Source: Flavobacteriaceae bacterium (GTDB taxonomy: Bacteria; Bacteroidota; Bacteroidia; Flavobacteriales; Flavobacteriaceae). From it: DNA of 17,267 nucleotides. Below, one piece after another: positions 6,899 through 15,101 of this stretch (position 1 is the first letter of the stretch; every line of letters begins with the position of its first letter). The stretch is taken from positions 1 to 17,267 of the forward strand of contig JAURDG010000005.1 in NCBI GenBank assembly GCA_030828025.1, read 5' to 3'. Below the pieces are notes generated by a model that was given only the letters and a program-made list of their open reading frames with translations, made no database searches and was not told the DNA's origin. A program made the translations under genes and the position numbers.

Positions 6899-8383
6899 TT
6901 AGTTGATTAGAATTGTTTGAATGGCTTGAGGGCTTATGGAAATATTTTTAGCAAAATCGTCGAGCTTGATATTAAAACTTTTGGAGGTCATCCCTTCGTT
7001 AAACACCACAACGGCAATACTGCCGTCTGGGTTTTTAGCTGCAGTAACCATTAGATCAGCGTCTGAATTTTGAGCGTCAATGACTATAGCACCTGGACGA
7101 ATAAACTTGCTAAAGTGCGCCATGATGTAGTACAAGGGTGTGAAATACACCTCGTCTTTTTCAGGGGCGACAATGACAGGTGCGATGCACCAATTATTTG
7201 CCCAGTTGGGTCCACCTTTGGTGTCCAAGACCATATTCCAATCCACCCAACCATCAACCCAGTTGTTTAGACATCCAATAATATCACGGGCATACCTGTT
7301 TGCAGGAGCATATTTCGGATGAAGGTATTTTTTTTCGTCTTCACGCCAATCATAGCCCCAATCTGTTGCTTCTTTTTTCCAATACCATTTGTAGTCTTTC
7401 CAAACAGGCACTTCTGCATCGACACAAGCCTCTGTTTGAATGAGGTACTTATCTGGTGCTTTTTGATGGGCATACTGCAATTCCTCAGGGAAATAATCGT
7501 AGGTACTTTCATACCAATGTATAGCCGTCCCATCAAAATACTTGCTAGAGGCTTCGTCTTTATACATCACATCTACCCATTCGCGTAAGCCTTCACGGTT
7601 TTGGTCGTAGCCAAGAATTTTGAGATGTCCTTTACCGTCAGCTTCTAGCTTAGGCCCTAAATAATTTTGTACAAAATGCGTCATTTCTTCGGGGGTGTAA
7701 TGCATACTTTCCCAATTTTCTCCGTTCCCATGGGGTTCGTTTTCTACCGTAAAGCCCCAGATATCAATGCCTGCTGCTTTGTAGGCATCAACGTATTTTG
7801 AAAAAAATAGTGCCCAAGTGTCGTAGTATTCTGGCAAGAGCTTACCACCTACCCATTTGTTGTTGTCCTTCATCCAAGGGGCAGCCGTCCATGGAGAAGA
7901 AAAAATCTTGAATCCATCTTCCGAAATCGCCATCGCATCTTTAATCATAGGGATTAAATCATCCTTGTCTGGCGCTATGCTAAAATGTTCTAGGTTTTTA
8001 TCTCCAGCAACAGGACTATACGAATAGTTGCTTAGCGAAAAATCACATGAATTCATGTGTGTTCGTGTTAGCGAATAATTTGCCCCTTTTTTGGCGAAGT
8101 AGGCTTCCAAAATTTGGGTTCTTTTTTCTTTACTCATTCGATTGAGCAAATGAGCTGAAGACTCCGTAAATGCACCGCCAAAACCAGTAATGGTTTGAAA
8201 TATTTTTGCTGGGTTAAGGATGATTTGCGCACCATCTTCTGCTGGCAAAAACTCGGTAACTTGCGTCAACTGATTGCCGCTTTCAGAGGTTTCAAAAACC
8301 TGAACACTTGGCTTTGTGGCATCGCAAGAACTAAGCATAAAAAGTGTTATTAGTACAGCTGATATTTGACATGTTTTTTTCAT
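6899..8383 (-). CDS. GH30 lipoprotein, likely beta-1,6-glucanase (debranching)
   Basis: A 494-residue protein read from the ATG at 8383; an in-frame TTG just before it would add one residue and is not preferred. The signal peptide ends LSSC (lipid Cys20) followed by DATKPS. The GH30 barrel shows TGFGGAFTESSAHLLNRMS near 66-84, SSPWTAAPWMK near 162-172, the acid/base motif FTVENEP (Glu216) and the nucleophile motif YLIQTEACVD (Glu318). The C-terminal beta-sandwich ends near residue 494 with typical PDGSIAVVVFNE. This organisation fits the glucosylceramidase-like GH30_1/GH30_3 group, whose flavobacterial members in laminarin loci remove beta-1,6-linked glucose side chains. Gap of 14 nt from the GH17 lipoprotein gene and 7 nt to the symporter gene. 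Linkage specificity is inferred from context; the family is certain. Confidence 0.9.
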   Translation of the reverse strand: MKKTCQISAVLITLFMLSSCDATKPSVQVFETSESGNQLTQVTEFLPAEDGAQIILNPAKIFQTITGFGGAFTESSAHLLNRMSKEKRTQILEAYFAKKGANYSLTRTHMNSCDFSLSNYSYSPVAGDKNLEHFSIAPDKDDLIPMIKDAMAISEDGFKIFSSPWTAAPWMKDNNKWVGGKLLPEYYDTWALFFSKYVDAYKAAGIDIWGFTVENEPHGNGENWESMHYTPEEMTHFVQNYLGPKLEADGKGHLKILGYDQNREGLREWVDVMYKDEASSKYFDGTAIHWYESTYDYFPEELQYAHQKAPDKYLIQTEACVDAEVPVWKDYKWYWKKEATDWGYDWREDEKKYLHPKYAPANRYARDIIGCLNNWVDGWVDWNMVLDTKGGPNWANNWCIAPVIVAPEKDEVYFTPLYYIMAHFSKFIRPGAIVIDAQNSDADLMVTAAKNPDGSIAVVVFNEGMTSKSFNIKLDDFAKNISISPQAIQTILIN

Positions 8384-8397
8384 CAATAGGGAGCACG

Positions 8398-9672
8398 TTA
8401 TTCGTTTACTTCAGATTCAAGGATTATTGGAGGCATCACCGATATAAAAAGGTTTTCTTTACTTCCTCTGTAGGTTTTTTCGATAGAATTTCCATTTCGT
8501 GTTAAGCCTTCAAATGCTCCATCATCAACACGATCCCAAAGAGCGAATTTAGCTTTACCGTCTAAGGTGAATAATCCAAAATGGTTTTCAGAACCTTTGG
8601 CATTTGTAGCGTCTTTCCACTTCTCATCAAAGGCTTCAAAATAGAAGCAAGAAATATTATTTTCGGTAGTCCATTTGCGCAAATACTTGTAATAAAGTGC
8701 TTGCTTGTACTCGTCAGCAGCATGAGAGCCTTTTCGGCCATAGTACCCACTAGAGACCGTAGCCCAGCCCGTTTCTCCAATATGAATGGGCTTTTCAATG
8801 CCTAAACTCGCCACGTATTTTTTGACCCCATCATATTGTGCGATGGCATAATCCCTAGAGCGTTGCATGGCTTCATCAATCAATTCTAAATGCGATTTGT
8901 CTTGGCTTTTTTGTTGGGTAACTTCCCAAAAGCCAGGGTTATAATGGGTGTCGTGAAACGGATAGGTATGCATGGAAATATAATCCACAGCCTTGATTAA
9001 GTCCACCAAATCCTCGTTGTGGTATGCGGTATCGCCGCCACCCCATGAAGCAAAATTATCCGAGCTGGTAATCCAAACCTGCTTGTTTAGTGTTCCGTCC
9101 TTTTTCAATGCTTGCAATTCGGTCACGTACTTCAGGATTACGGCGGGTGACACATAATAGCTCCATGCCCAATGCACCATAGCTTCGTTGCCTACAGCGA
9201 TAATTTTCACAATTTCTGGATATTGATTGGCGAGTTGAACCGCCTTTTCAATTTCAGAACGGTTGTTTTGTTCGTCTTCTGCCTTGTGGTCTGGAGCGTC
9301 TGTCCATGCGTTGGCACAATCAATCCATGCGCCCAACATTACATACATCTCAAAGGTAGGGTCTTCTTTTTGCAGCGCATCAATAGCTTTTAACACGTTG
9401 GGCGCATGCTCCAACTGAAGGTTATAGGTGCGAATAAGCTTGATGCCCATAGCAGCCAAAATCTTCATGTCGTTTTTTAACTCCTGAATGGTTGGTTGTG
9501 TCTCACGTGAATTGTGTCTGTATCCGCCATAGGAAATTGCTGGATAAGCTGAATTCCCCAAAAGCTCAGCTGCAGTAATGTTTTTCCTGTTCATCTTATT
9601 ATGCTGTGTGTTACAAGATAGATTGAGCCAGAGTACTGAAGCAAAAAGTCCAATAAAAACGACATTTTTCAT
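8398..9672 (-). CDS. GH17 beta-1,3-glucanase lipoprotein
   Basis: A 424-residue protein with a lipoprotein signal, LNLSC (Cys20), and tether NTQHNKMNRK. The tether lacks acidic residues, so the protein is probably anchored facing the periplasm. The GH17 domain spans about residues 40-385. It has the acid/base motif IIAVGNEAMVHW (Glu163), MHTYPFHDTH near 234-243, the nucleophile motif IHIGETGWAT (Glu300) and CFYFEAFDEKWK near 342-353. About 40 C-terminal residues follow the barrel (GNSIEKTYRGSKENLF onward) with no recognised domain. It likely hydrolyses the beta-1,3 backbone after import. It is only distantly similar to the cytosolic GH17 at 4391-5302, so the two are not a recent duplication. 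Gap of 57 nt from the phosphorylase gene. Confidence 0.9.
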   Translation of the reverse strand: MKNVVFIGLFASVLWLNLSCNTQHNKMNRKNITAAELLGNSAYPAISYGGYRHNSRETQPTIQELKNDMKILAAMGIKLIRTYNLQLEHAPNVLKAIDALQKEDPTFEMYVMLGAWIDCANAWTDAPDHKAEDEQNNRSEIEKAVQLANQYPEIVKIIAVGNEAMVHWAWSYYVSPAVILKYVTELQALKKDGTLNKQVWITSSDNFASWGGGDTAYHNEDLVDLIKAVDYISMHTYPFHDTHYNPGFWEVTQQKSQDKSHLELIDEAMQRSRDYAIAQYDGVKKYVASLGIEKPIHIGETGWATVSSGYYGRKGSHAADEYKQALYYKYLRKWTTENNISCFYFEAFDEKWKDATNAKGSENHFGLFTLDGKAKFALWDRVDDGAFEGLTRNGNSIEKTYRGSKENLFISVMPPIILESEVNE

Positions 9673-9729
9673 GTGTTCTACGTAAATCTGACAAAACCAA
9701 TCTTTTACATTGATTTTTTAATTAACCCC

Positions 9730-12700
9730 TTACTTCTTCAAAACAGCAACTGTGATTTTATGTATTAGGTGCTTTCGTTGAAAGAGGGCACTACTTAATT
9801 CGTTATCGAGCTGTGTTCCAGAAATGACTTTTGTTTTTCCTGAAACGTATGTGATTTCAATATGTTCTTCTTTTGCTTTTTTATAGATTATGGGAACCTG
9901 ACAATAGGTAAAAGCAAGGCTGCCTTTTGGTAAGTCAATGGACATCGACTGTCCTGCTACATTTATATAGTGGAATTCTTTTGGCTCTTCCAAAAATTCT
10001 TCGTCACGCAACATCGTCGGGTCAAAGCTCAATACCCCATTTTTGATGCGAACGCCAAGCTCACCAAATCTACTGATGATGTCTTCTTTTACTTGCCCTG
10101 TCATGCCCGGTTGTTGTGCGCCTTTACCGCCAGGTGTATGTGAATAGGGATCGGTAGGGAACGCGCCATAAAGCTCTTGTGATTTGTGTGCACCTATGCC
10201 TGCATTTATTTCAAAATAGTGATCAAAAAATTTACCAACCAATACTGGATCTTCGTGGTTGTCAATCGCCTTTTTTGTGGTTTCAAATACCGCCAACAGC
10301 AATTTGGAAACCATGTGCCAATAAATAGAACCTAGACCTTCGTATCCGTAAAAGGTACCCGAACGACCTGTGAATGATTTGTGGTTAAACACGTCCTCAA
10401 ACACTTGAGCTACATAGGTTGCATCTGCTTGAACCAGATCATCGTATGTTGCAGGCAATGCCGCCAAAGCCGCATGCAGGCTATCTACATTGTTGAAATT
10501 TCCATTAAAGTGATAATCGCCGCGAGCATCTTGTGTAATCACTTGGGTGTTCTTAGCAGCGATAAGTTTTTTTAATAATGCAGAGGCGACCACCTTTTCC
10601 TTTGGAATGGTGTTCTTATCTAAAAATCTAGGAAGTGCTTTATCTGGATATAAAATATAGCTATACTGATCGGGCCTAAACAAGGCGCTTGCCTTGAGCG
10701 CATCGAGGACAGCTAAACTTTCGTCGGATGAAAGCGCACCAGAACTTAATACCGCAACCTGACCTTCCAACATTTCAGGTAAATGAGAAATAGAAACAGC
10801 ATTGTTGCCCTGAATGGTCATCAAGTTGTAGGCATGATACAAGTTGTCCTGACGTTTGTTGGCGGTGATGGAATGTTGCACAAAAGCAGCAGAAACATCT
10901 AAGAATGTCAATAACTCTTGTTTCGAAATCGTGTCTTTATCACCAGAAAAACGCGCATCATAAATGGTGTTTCGATACAGGCTACCCGCCTCTCCGAGGG
11001 CATCCATAATCATTTTTCTGTCGGTGTCTGAAATGACACCAGCCAATAAGTCTCTATGTTGGTCAAGGGCATCCGTAACTTGCCTAAAAAACAGCCTTAA
11101 CTCCTTGGAAATAAGCACTTGTTCAAATGAAGCCTTATCGACTACTGTTCGGAAAAAGGCTAAAAATCGATTTAAATAATAAAGCGTTACCATAGAAACG
11201 CCATTGCCGACCAGCGCATTGTTGGCATCGTTCCATTCTGGGCGTTGGGTGTTCATCCAAATACCACCTTCAGGGATAAAGTTGGCTATTTTAGCCAATA
11301 CTGTGGCTAAAATTTTCTCTATGAAATTGACTTTGTAGATAAAAATTGTTGTGTCCCGAAGTAAAGCGCCATCAACGCCTATTTCATCCCGCTTTAGATG
11401 AATATTTTCTTCTTTTTCGTGGTCAAAGTCAATCGTGTTTTTCGCATCCTTCAGTATGTCTTGATAGCTTTTGATGCGATAAGGCACGTTGGCATAAACA
11501 AACAAATCCTGAGCAAAATAAGCTTCGAGTTTATTTGGATAGTGATCCTCCATAAACTCCAATAGTTTTAACAAGTAAATGAGTTGATGATCGCCCCAAT
11601 ACCCAATATACGACCAAGGGTTGTCTGGCTCGATGGTTTCCCAATCAAATCCGCCTTTGGTAATTCGGTACGGATTGTAGCCATCAAAGGTTGTGGCATT
11701 CAAAAACTTATGAATCATACCCTCGGCAAACTCTGGATACGAATGCGCCAATGCTTCCCAGTTTTGGAAAATATCGCGCCAATTGCCTTCGTAATCTAAA
11801 ATTTTGGCACCATCTTCATCACGGGTGTTAATGGAGAATCTATTCCACGGTCTGCTCGGATCGCCATGACGACGGCTAAATTTTAAGGGTAAGTATTCAA
11901 AACAAAGACGCTGGAAGTTTTTGTTGTCATCCTTGTTGGCTAATGCTTTTAAAAACTGGACATCAAACTGTGCTGGAAGTTTTTGCAATTCATCTGCTTT
12001 CAGCCGGGCTACTTTACGGTTTGCCTTTTCGATGTAGTTGACAAAGTCCTGTTTCTCAATGCAATAATTGTCATCAAAAATACCACCTCGCATGATGTTA
12101 AACATGGTATTGGCAAAGTGGCGGATATTTCCACGGCGGTCACTAGTCATTTGCAAGCCATCGGCTGCGCCTACCAAGGCTACTAGTTTTGCTGTGCCCT
12201 TTTCGATGTCTTGCGCAATGTCGGCAGCGAGTTTTGTGCTGTCCTTCAACAGTTCCTTGATGCGAATCACATCCGAAACGGTTTGATTTACATTGGCAAT
12301 CAACATCCATTCTTTGGATGAATTTGCGGCTAACGCTATTTGCTCATTTAAAAAATAAGCTCCCTTTTCTGCACGGATATCGAGTTCTTGCTGCAACTCT
12401 TGACCCGCACGAAAAGCGTCTAATTGCAAGGAGGATATGAGTTTTTTTGATTGATCAAGTCCTAGAGACCATACGAGATTGGCTTTAAGTGCCTCGCTAG
12501 GTTCTGCCTTGTCCACAATGATGGCACTAAGCGAATAAATTCCTAAGCCCGAATCGGTTTCAAGCTCACACTTTTTGTAGGCATCCACCAAGTTGCTGCT
12601 TGCATTTTGCAAGGCTGGCTCAACACCATATGGCAGTATATTTTGAATCCCGTCAAGTACATGAACGGAAACCTTGTCTTCCCCGAAATTAATGATGCGT

Positions 12701-13254
12701 GCTTTTCGAACAAAACCATAAACATCGCTAGAGTTCCATTCGTAGGAAAATTCTAGGTTTAAATCATGGTTGATTTCTTCAAAAATGATTTTGTTGCCAT
12801 AGATGTTTTTGTACAAATTACGCGTGATGTTATAGACACCTGGATATCGGTCTGAAAAAGGTTCCCAAAGGTATTTTTTATCATCAACGGATACCAAAAA
12901 AATAGATTTACTCCCCGTGATTTCGGCTGCTTCTGTGATTTTGTCATCTGTGTAGTAGGGAAACAAGGCATAGTTGCTGTTTTTTCTACCTGCCGTCAAA
13001 CTTCCTTTGCTCGAAATAAACATCCAGTGGTCAGAATTACTGACGATGCTCATAAAAAATGGGCGCATGCCATCTACATTGGAAATTTTATAAAAGGATT
13101 CTCCATTTCGAGAAACTTCCTTTCCGTCCACTTTTTTTGCATGAATAGTCGCTTTATTTTTTCCAACATGAATGTTGGCATCAGCGACGGGAATATAAAT
13201 ATTGTTTTGCAATTTTATCTTTTTTTGAAACACTAGAACTGTTTCATCAAACAT
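9730..13254 (-). CDS. GH149-type beta-1,3-oligoglucan phosphorylase
   Basis: A 1174-residue protein without signal peptide or membrane segment, hence cytosolic. The size and the conserved segment TQRPEWNDANNALVGNG (669-685) point to GH149, the large relatives of GH94 inverting phosphorylases; Asp676 is the expected general acid. Other supporting segments are GYWGDHQLIYLLKLLE near 551-566 and, near the C-terminus, SHTPGGKGAQQPGMTGQVKE (1038-1057) and FGELGVRI, consistent with the phosphate-binding part of the barrel. Reaction: beta-1,3-gluco-oligosaccharide plus phosphate gives a chain one residue shorter plus glucose 1-phosphate, saving ATP. The 97-nt gap before it, the largest in the operon, is AT-rich and contains the palindrome CATTAATG but no convincing promoter or terminator. 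A cellobiose/laminaribiose phosphorylase of GH94 is the alternative, but those are usually around 800 residues. Confidence 0.85.
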   Translation of the reverse strand: MFDETVLVFQKKIKLQNNIYIPVADANIHVGKNKATIHAKKVDGKEVSRNGESFYKISNVDGMRPFFMSIVSNSDHWMFISSKGSLTAGRKNSNYALFPYYTDDKITEAAEITGSKSIFLVSVDDKKYLWEPFSDRYPGVYNITRNLYKNIYGNKIIFEEINHDLNLEFSYEWNSSDVYGFVRKARIINFGEDKVSVHVLDGIQNILPYGVEPALQNASSNLVDAYKKCELETDSGLGIYSLSAIIVDKAEPSEALKANLVWSLGLDQSKKLISSLQLDAFRAGQELQQELDIRAEKGAYFLNEQIALAANSSKEWMLIANVNQTVSDVIRIKELLKDSTKLAADIAQDIEKGTAKLVALVGAADGLQMTSDRRGNIRHFANTMFNIMRGGIFDDNYCIEKQDFVNYIEKANRKVARLKADELQKLPAQFDVQFLKALANKDDNKNFQRLCFEYLPLKFSRRHGDPSRPWNRFSINTRDEDGAKILDYEGNWRDIFQNWEALAHSYPEFAEGMIHKFLNATTFDGYNPYRITKGGFDWETIEPDNPWSYIGYWGDHQLIYLLKLLEFMEDHYPNKLEAYFAQDLFVYANVPYRIKSYQDILKDAKNTIDFDHEKEENIHLKRDEIGVDGALLRDTTIFIYKVNFIEKILATVLAKIANFIPEGGIWMNTQRPEWNDANNALVGNGVSMVTLYYLNRFLAFFRTVVDKASFEQVLISKELRLFFRQVTDALDQHRDLLAGVISDTDRKMIMDALGEAGSLYRNTIYDARFSGDKDTISKQELLTFLDVSAAFVQHSITANKRQDNLYHAYNLMTIQGNNAVSISHLPEMLEGQVAVLSSGALSSDESLAVLDALKASALFRPDQYSYILYPDKALPRFLDKNTIPKEKVVASALLKKLIAAKNTQVITQDARGDYHFNGNFNNVDSLHAALAALPATYDDLVQADATYVAQVFEDVFNHKSFTGRSGTFYGYEGLGSIYWHMVSKLLLAVFETTKKAIDNHEDPVLVGKFFDHYFEINAGIGAHKSQELYGAFPTDPYSHTPGGKGAQQPGMTGQVKEDIISRFGELGVRIKNGVLSFDPTMLRDEEFLEEPKEFHYINVAGQSMSIDLPKGSLAFTYCQVPIIYKKAKEEHIEITYVSGKTKVISGTQLDNELSSALFQRKHLIHKITVAVLKK

Positions 13255-13351
13255 TAATTTTTTATCACGCCATTAATGCACGGTAAGATTTAGGTTGGTT
13301 ATATTTTAACACAAAAATGAAGCTGTCCGATTGCGCTTAATTACGCTAAGG

Positions 13352-14239
13352 CTAGTCTTCAGCAACTAAGCGGAAATGCCAATCAAGGGATTCATCGCCT
13401 TCTGTTGTTTGTAAGACCATTTCATTTTCGGTTCGTGACATAATCTTGTATTGATGATTTCCGCCCACATAAAACGAAATAAATCCGATCCCCGTTAGGT
13501 TAATGGTCTCTTGTCCGCCAGGAGCAGAAAGTGTCCAGTTTTCGGAATAATCATCCAGTGGATAGTGGTCAATTTCGCCCAAATCATTCGCCACTTCACC
13601 AGAAGGGCCAATATCAGTATTGAGGTATTCTTCAAATCAAAAAATTGTTCCCTTCGTGATATGCGTAAACGTGACATCAACGTTGAAAATAAATCGATCG
13701 TCGTACATTCCTGTATAGGACTTCTCACCTGGACTAGCCGAATACCAAGAAAAGGGATCATCGCCCAAGCCTGGACCAAGTCCAAAGTGGTCTGGACCGT
13801 CACTTTTCATTTTCCAAGTACGCTTATCGTTTAGGTGCAACATCATGAGTAGGTCTTCTGGCGGTTCGTACAATACCAACACCTGTAAGGTTTCCACTAG
13901 TGAAGATTGAATTCCAGCGGTGCCAATGGCAACTATATTTATGGTATATTCCTGTAAACCAGAAGTAGTAAAAAGGTGTTCCAATCTTCCGCTAGGCGAA
14001 ATATGCTCAACGCCGTTGATAATGTATTTGAATGCGAGTGCATTTTTGGCAGTTGCGTTTAAAACAACCTCGCCCGTTCCCGCTCCATAGGGGTTTGCTG
14101 CATCGGCTCCAATAATTTCGGCACTGAAGTTTATTTCAGAAGGAACAATAATGTCGCCAAATTCATAATTTTCGTCACTAGTACACGAAACCAAAATAAG
14201 TGCAAGCACTGCGGTGTTTATAAAAATTAACTTTTTCAT
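13352..14239 (-). pseudogene. SusE-position PKD-like glycan-binding lipoprotein, interrupted by an in-frame TGA
   Basis: The frame encodes 295 residues with an internal TGA as codon 201 (13639-13637). Before it: signal peptide, lipobox LVSC (Cys19) with acidic tether TSDENYEFGD typical of surface lipoproteins, a PKD/Ig-like domain (about 35-125, including EYTINIVAIGTAG), then the start of a C-terminal beta-rich domain (RTWKMKSDGPDHFG onward, with WYSASPGEKSYTGMYDDRF). After the TGA the same frame continues for 94 codons (FEEYLNTDIGP, then NWTLSAPGGQETINLTG, GNHQYKI, DWHFRLVAED) to TAG. Protein-like sequence on both sides in one frame indicates a single base change, not an indel. Expected role is binding beta-glucan at the cell surface beside SusD. 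As read, a 200-residue product lacking half of the C-terminal domain would be made. One nt from the preceding lipoprotein gene. A sequencing error is possible. Confidence 0.8.
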
Positions 14240-14240
14240 C

Positions 14241-15086
14241 TTATTCAGCTACTAATTGAATGTTATCAAAATAATATACGCTATCATCACAAGTCTCACC
14301 TTTGTCAAAATAGATGAGTATTCTTGTAATGGTGCCGCCGTGGTAGGCGCTTAAATCGAACGTAAGTTTTTCCCAGGCGGCGGATTTGGTCGTGCTTTGG
14401 GTAATATTAAACACTTGTGATCCTACAAAAAGTATGTTGACATCAACGGTTTGTTCGCCATATAAGTCTATCGTAAAGGTGTCTGAGTCCGCTGTTATTG
14501 AAAAGGGCGTAGCAAACAATTTTAAAAGTCCTGCGAATGCAGTGCAACCACTCACCCGAACAACCTCTTGTACGTTACAACTCGTATTGGAAAGGGATAG
14601 TGCCGGATTACTTACTGTCTTCGTGGTAAGTCCACCAATAGCAGAAAAAGTTTTAGCATACTTGTCTAAAAAGGTAATATGCAAAGGACCTGCACTGGCA
14701 TCCATATTTTCTTCTGTCTCCACTATACAGGAAGACAGCACAAAAAAGGAGTCCGTTATTTCTGCAGCACGAACACCAGATGCGGAACGGGCTACAATTT
14801 TAACTTCATAATCTCCCGTGTCATACACGTGATTAATTACTGTTCCTGCTGAAATTTCCTGTACTTCAGAGCCATCGCCTAAATCCACTTCAAAGGAACT
14901 TGCACCATCGCCATAGGGCGCAATGCTCACATTCCCAGATAAATCTAAAGAAACGCTGGTCAGCACCGAAACATTGGTTGGTGCTTGTTGAAAATCAGCA
15001 AATGAGGTATCGCGTAACTGCTCTGAGTCGCAAGCACTGAATGTTGCTGCGATACATAATAAGGTAACTATTTTTATTCGTCTCAT
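14241..15086 (-). CDS. PKD-domain surface glycan-binding lipoprotein
   Basis: A 281-residue lipoprotein: signal peptide with lipobox FSAC (Cys19) followed by DSEQLRD, an acidic tether that fits export to the cell surface. A PKD domain covers about residues 38-116, including EVDLGDGSEV and the signature HVYDTGDYEVKIVARSASG. A C-terminal domain of about residues 130-281 has the end pattern WEKLTFDLSAY, RILIYFDKG, YYFDNIQLV, as in beta-sandwich carbohydrate-binding modules of SusE-like proteins in laminarin loci. There are six cysteines in the mature part. No catalytic residues are recognised, so it is a binding protein. It lies 15 nt after susD-like and 1 nt before the interrupted lipoprotein gene; the three probably sit together on SusC. 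Glucan specificity is inferred from the operon. Confidence 0.85.
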   Translation of the reverse strand: MRRIKIVTLLCIAATFSACDSEQLRDTSFADFQQAPTNVSVLTSVSLDLSGNVSIAPYGDGASSFEVDLGDGSEVQEISAGTVINHVYDTGDYEVKIVARSASGVRAAEITDSFFVLSSCIVETEENMDASAGPLHITFLDKYAKTFSAIGGLTTKTVSNPALSLSNTSCNVQEVVRVSGCTAFAGLLKLFATPFSITADSDTFTIDLYGEQTVDVNILFVGSQVFNITQSTTKSAAWEKLTFDLSAYHGGTITRILIYFDKGETCDDSVYYFDNIQLVAE

Positions 15087-15101
15087 ATCAATCGTATAAC
15101 A

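Noticed and set aside
9673..9729. Regulatory site in the gap between phosphorylase and GH17 lipoprotein genes
   Set aside because: Only an AT-rich sequence with TTAATTAA is visible; no TAnnTTTG box or stable hairpin.
13255..13351. Terminator or promoter in the 97-nt gap before the phosphorylase gene
   Set aside because: The GCGCTTAATTACGC and CATTAATG symmetries are short, no T-tract follows a stable stem, and no good -33/-7 pair is present.
13637..13639. TGA recoding (genetic code 4 or 25, or selenocysteine) as the reason for the internal TGA
   Set aside because: All other frames close normally, the SDR gene ends with TGA, no other internal TGA occurs in the long genes, and I see no obvious selenocysteine hairpin.
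13495..13803. A shifted minus-strand frame crossing the TGA of the SusE-position gene, which could suggest a frameshift
   Set aside because: Its translation is not protein-like after the crossing point, whereas the original frame resumes sensible coding immediately after the TGA.
14386..14811. A 141-codon plus-strand frame opposite the PKD lipoprotein gene
   Set aside because: The minus-strand product has a lipobox and a PKD domain; the plus-strand translation has no recognisable features.
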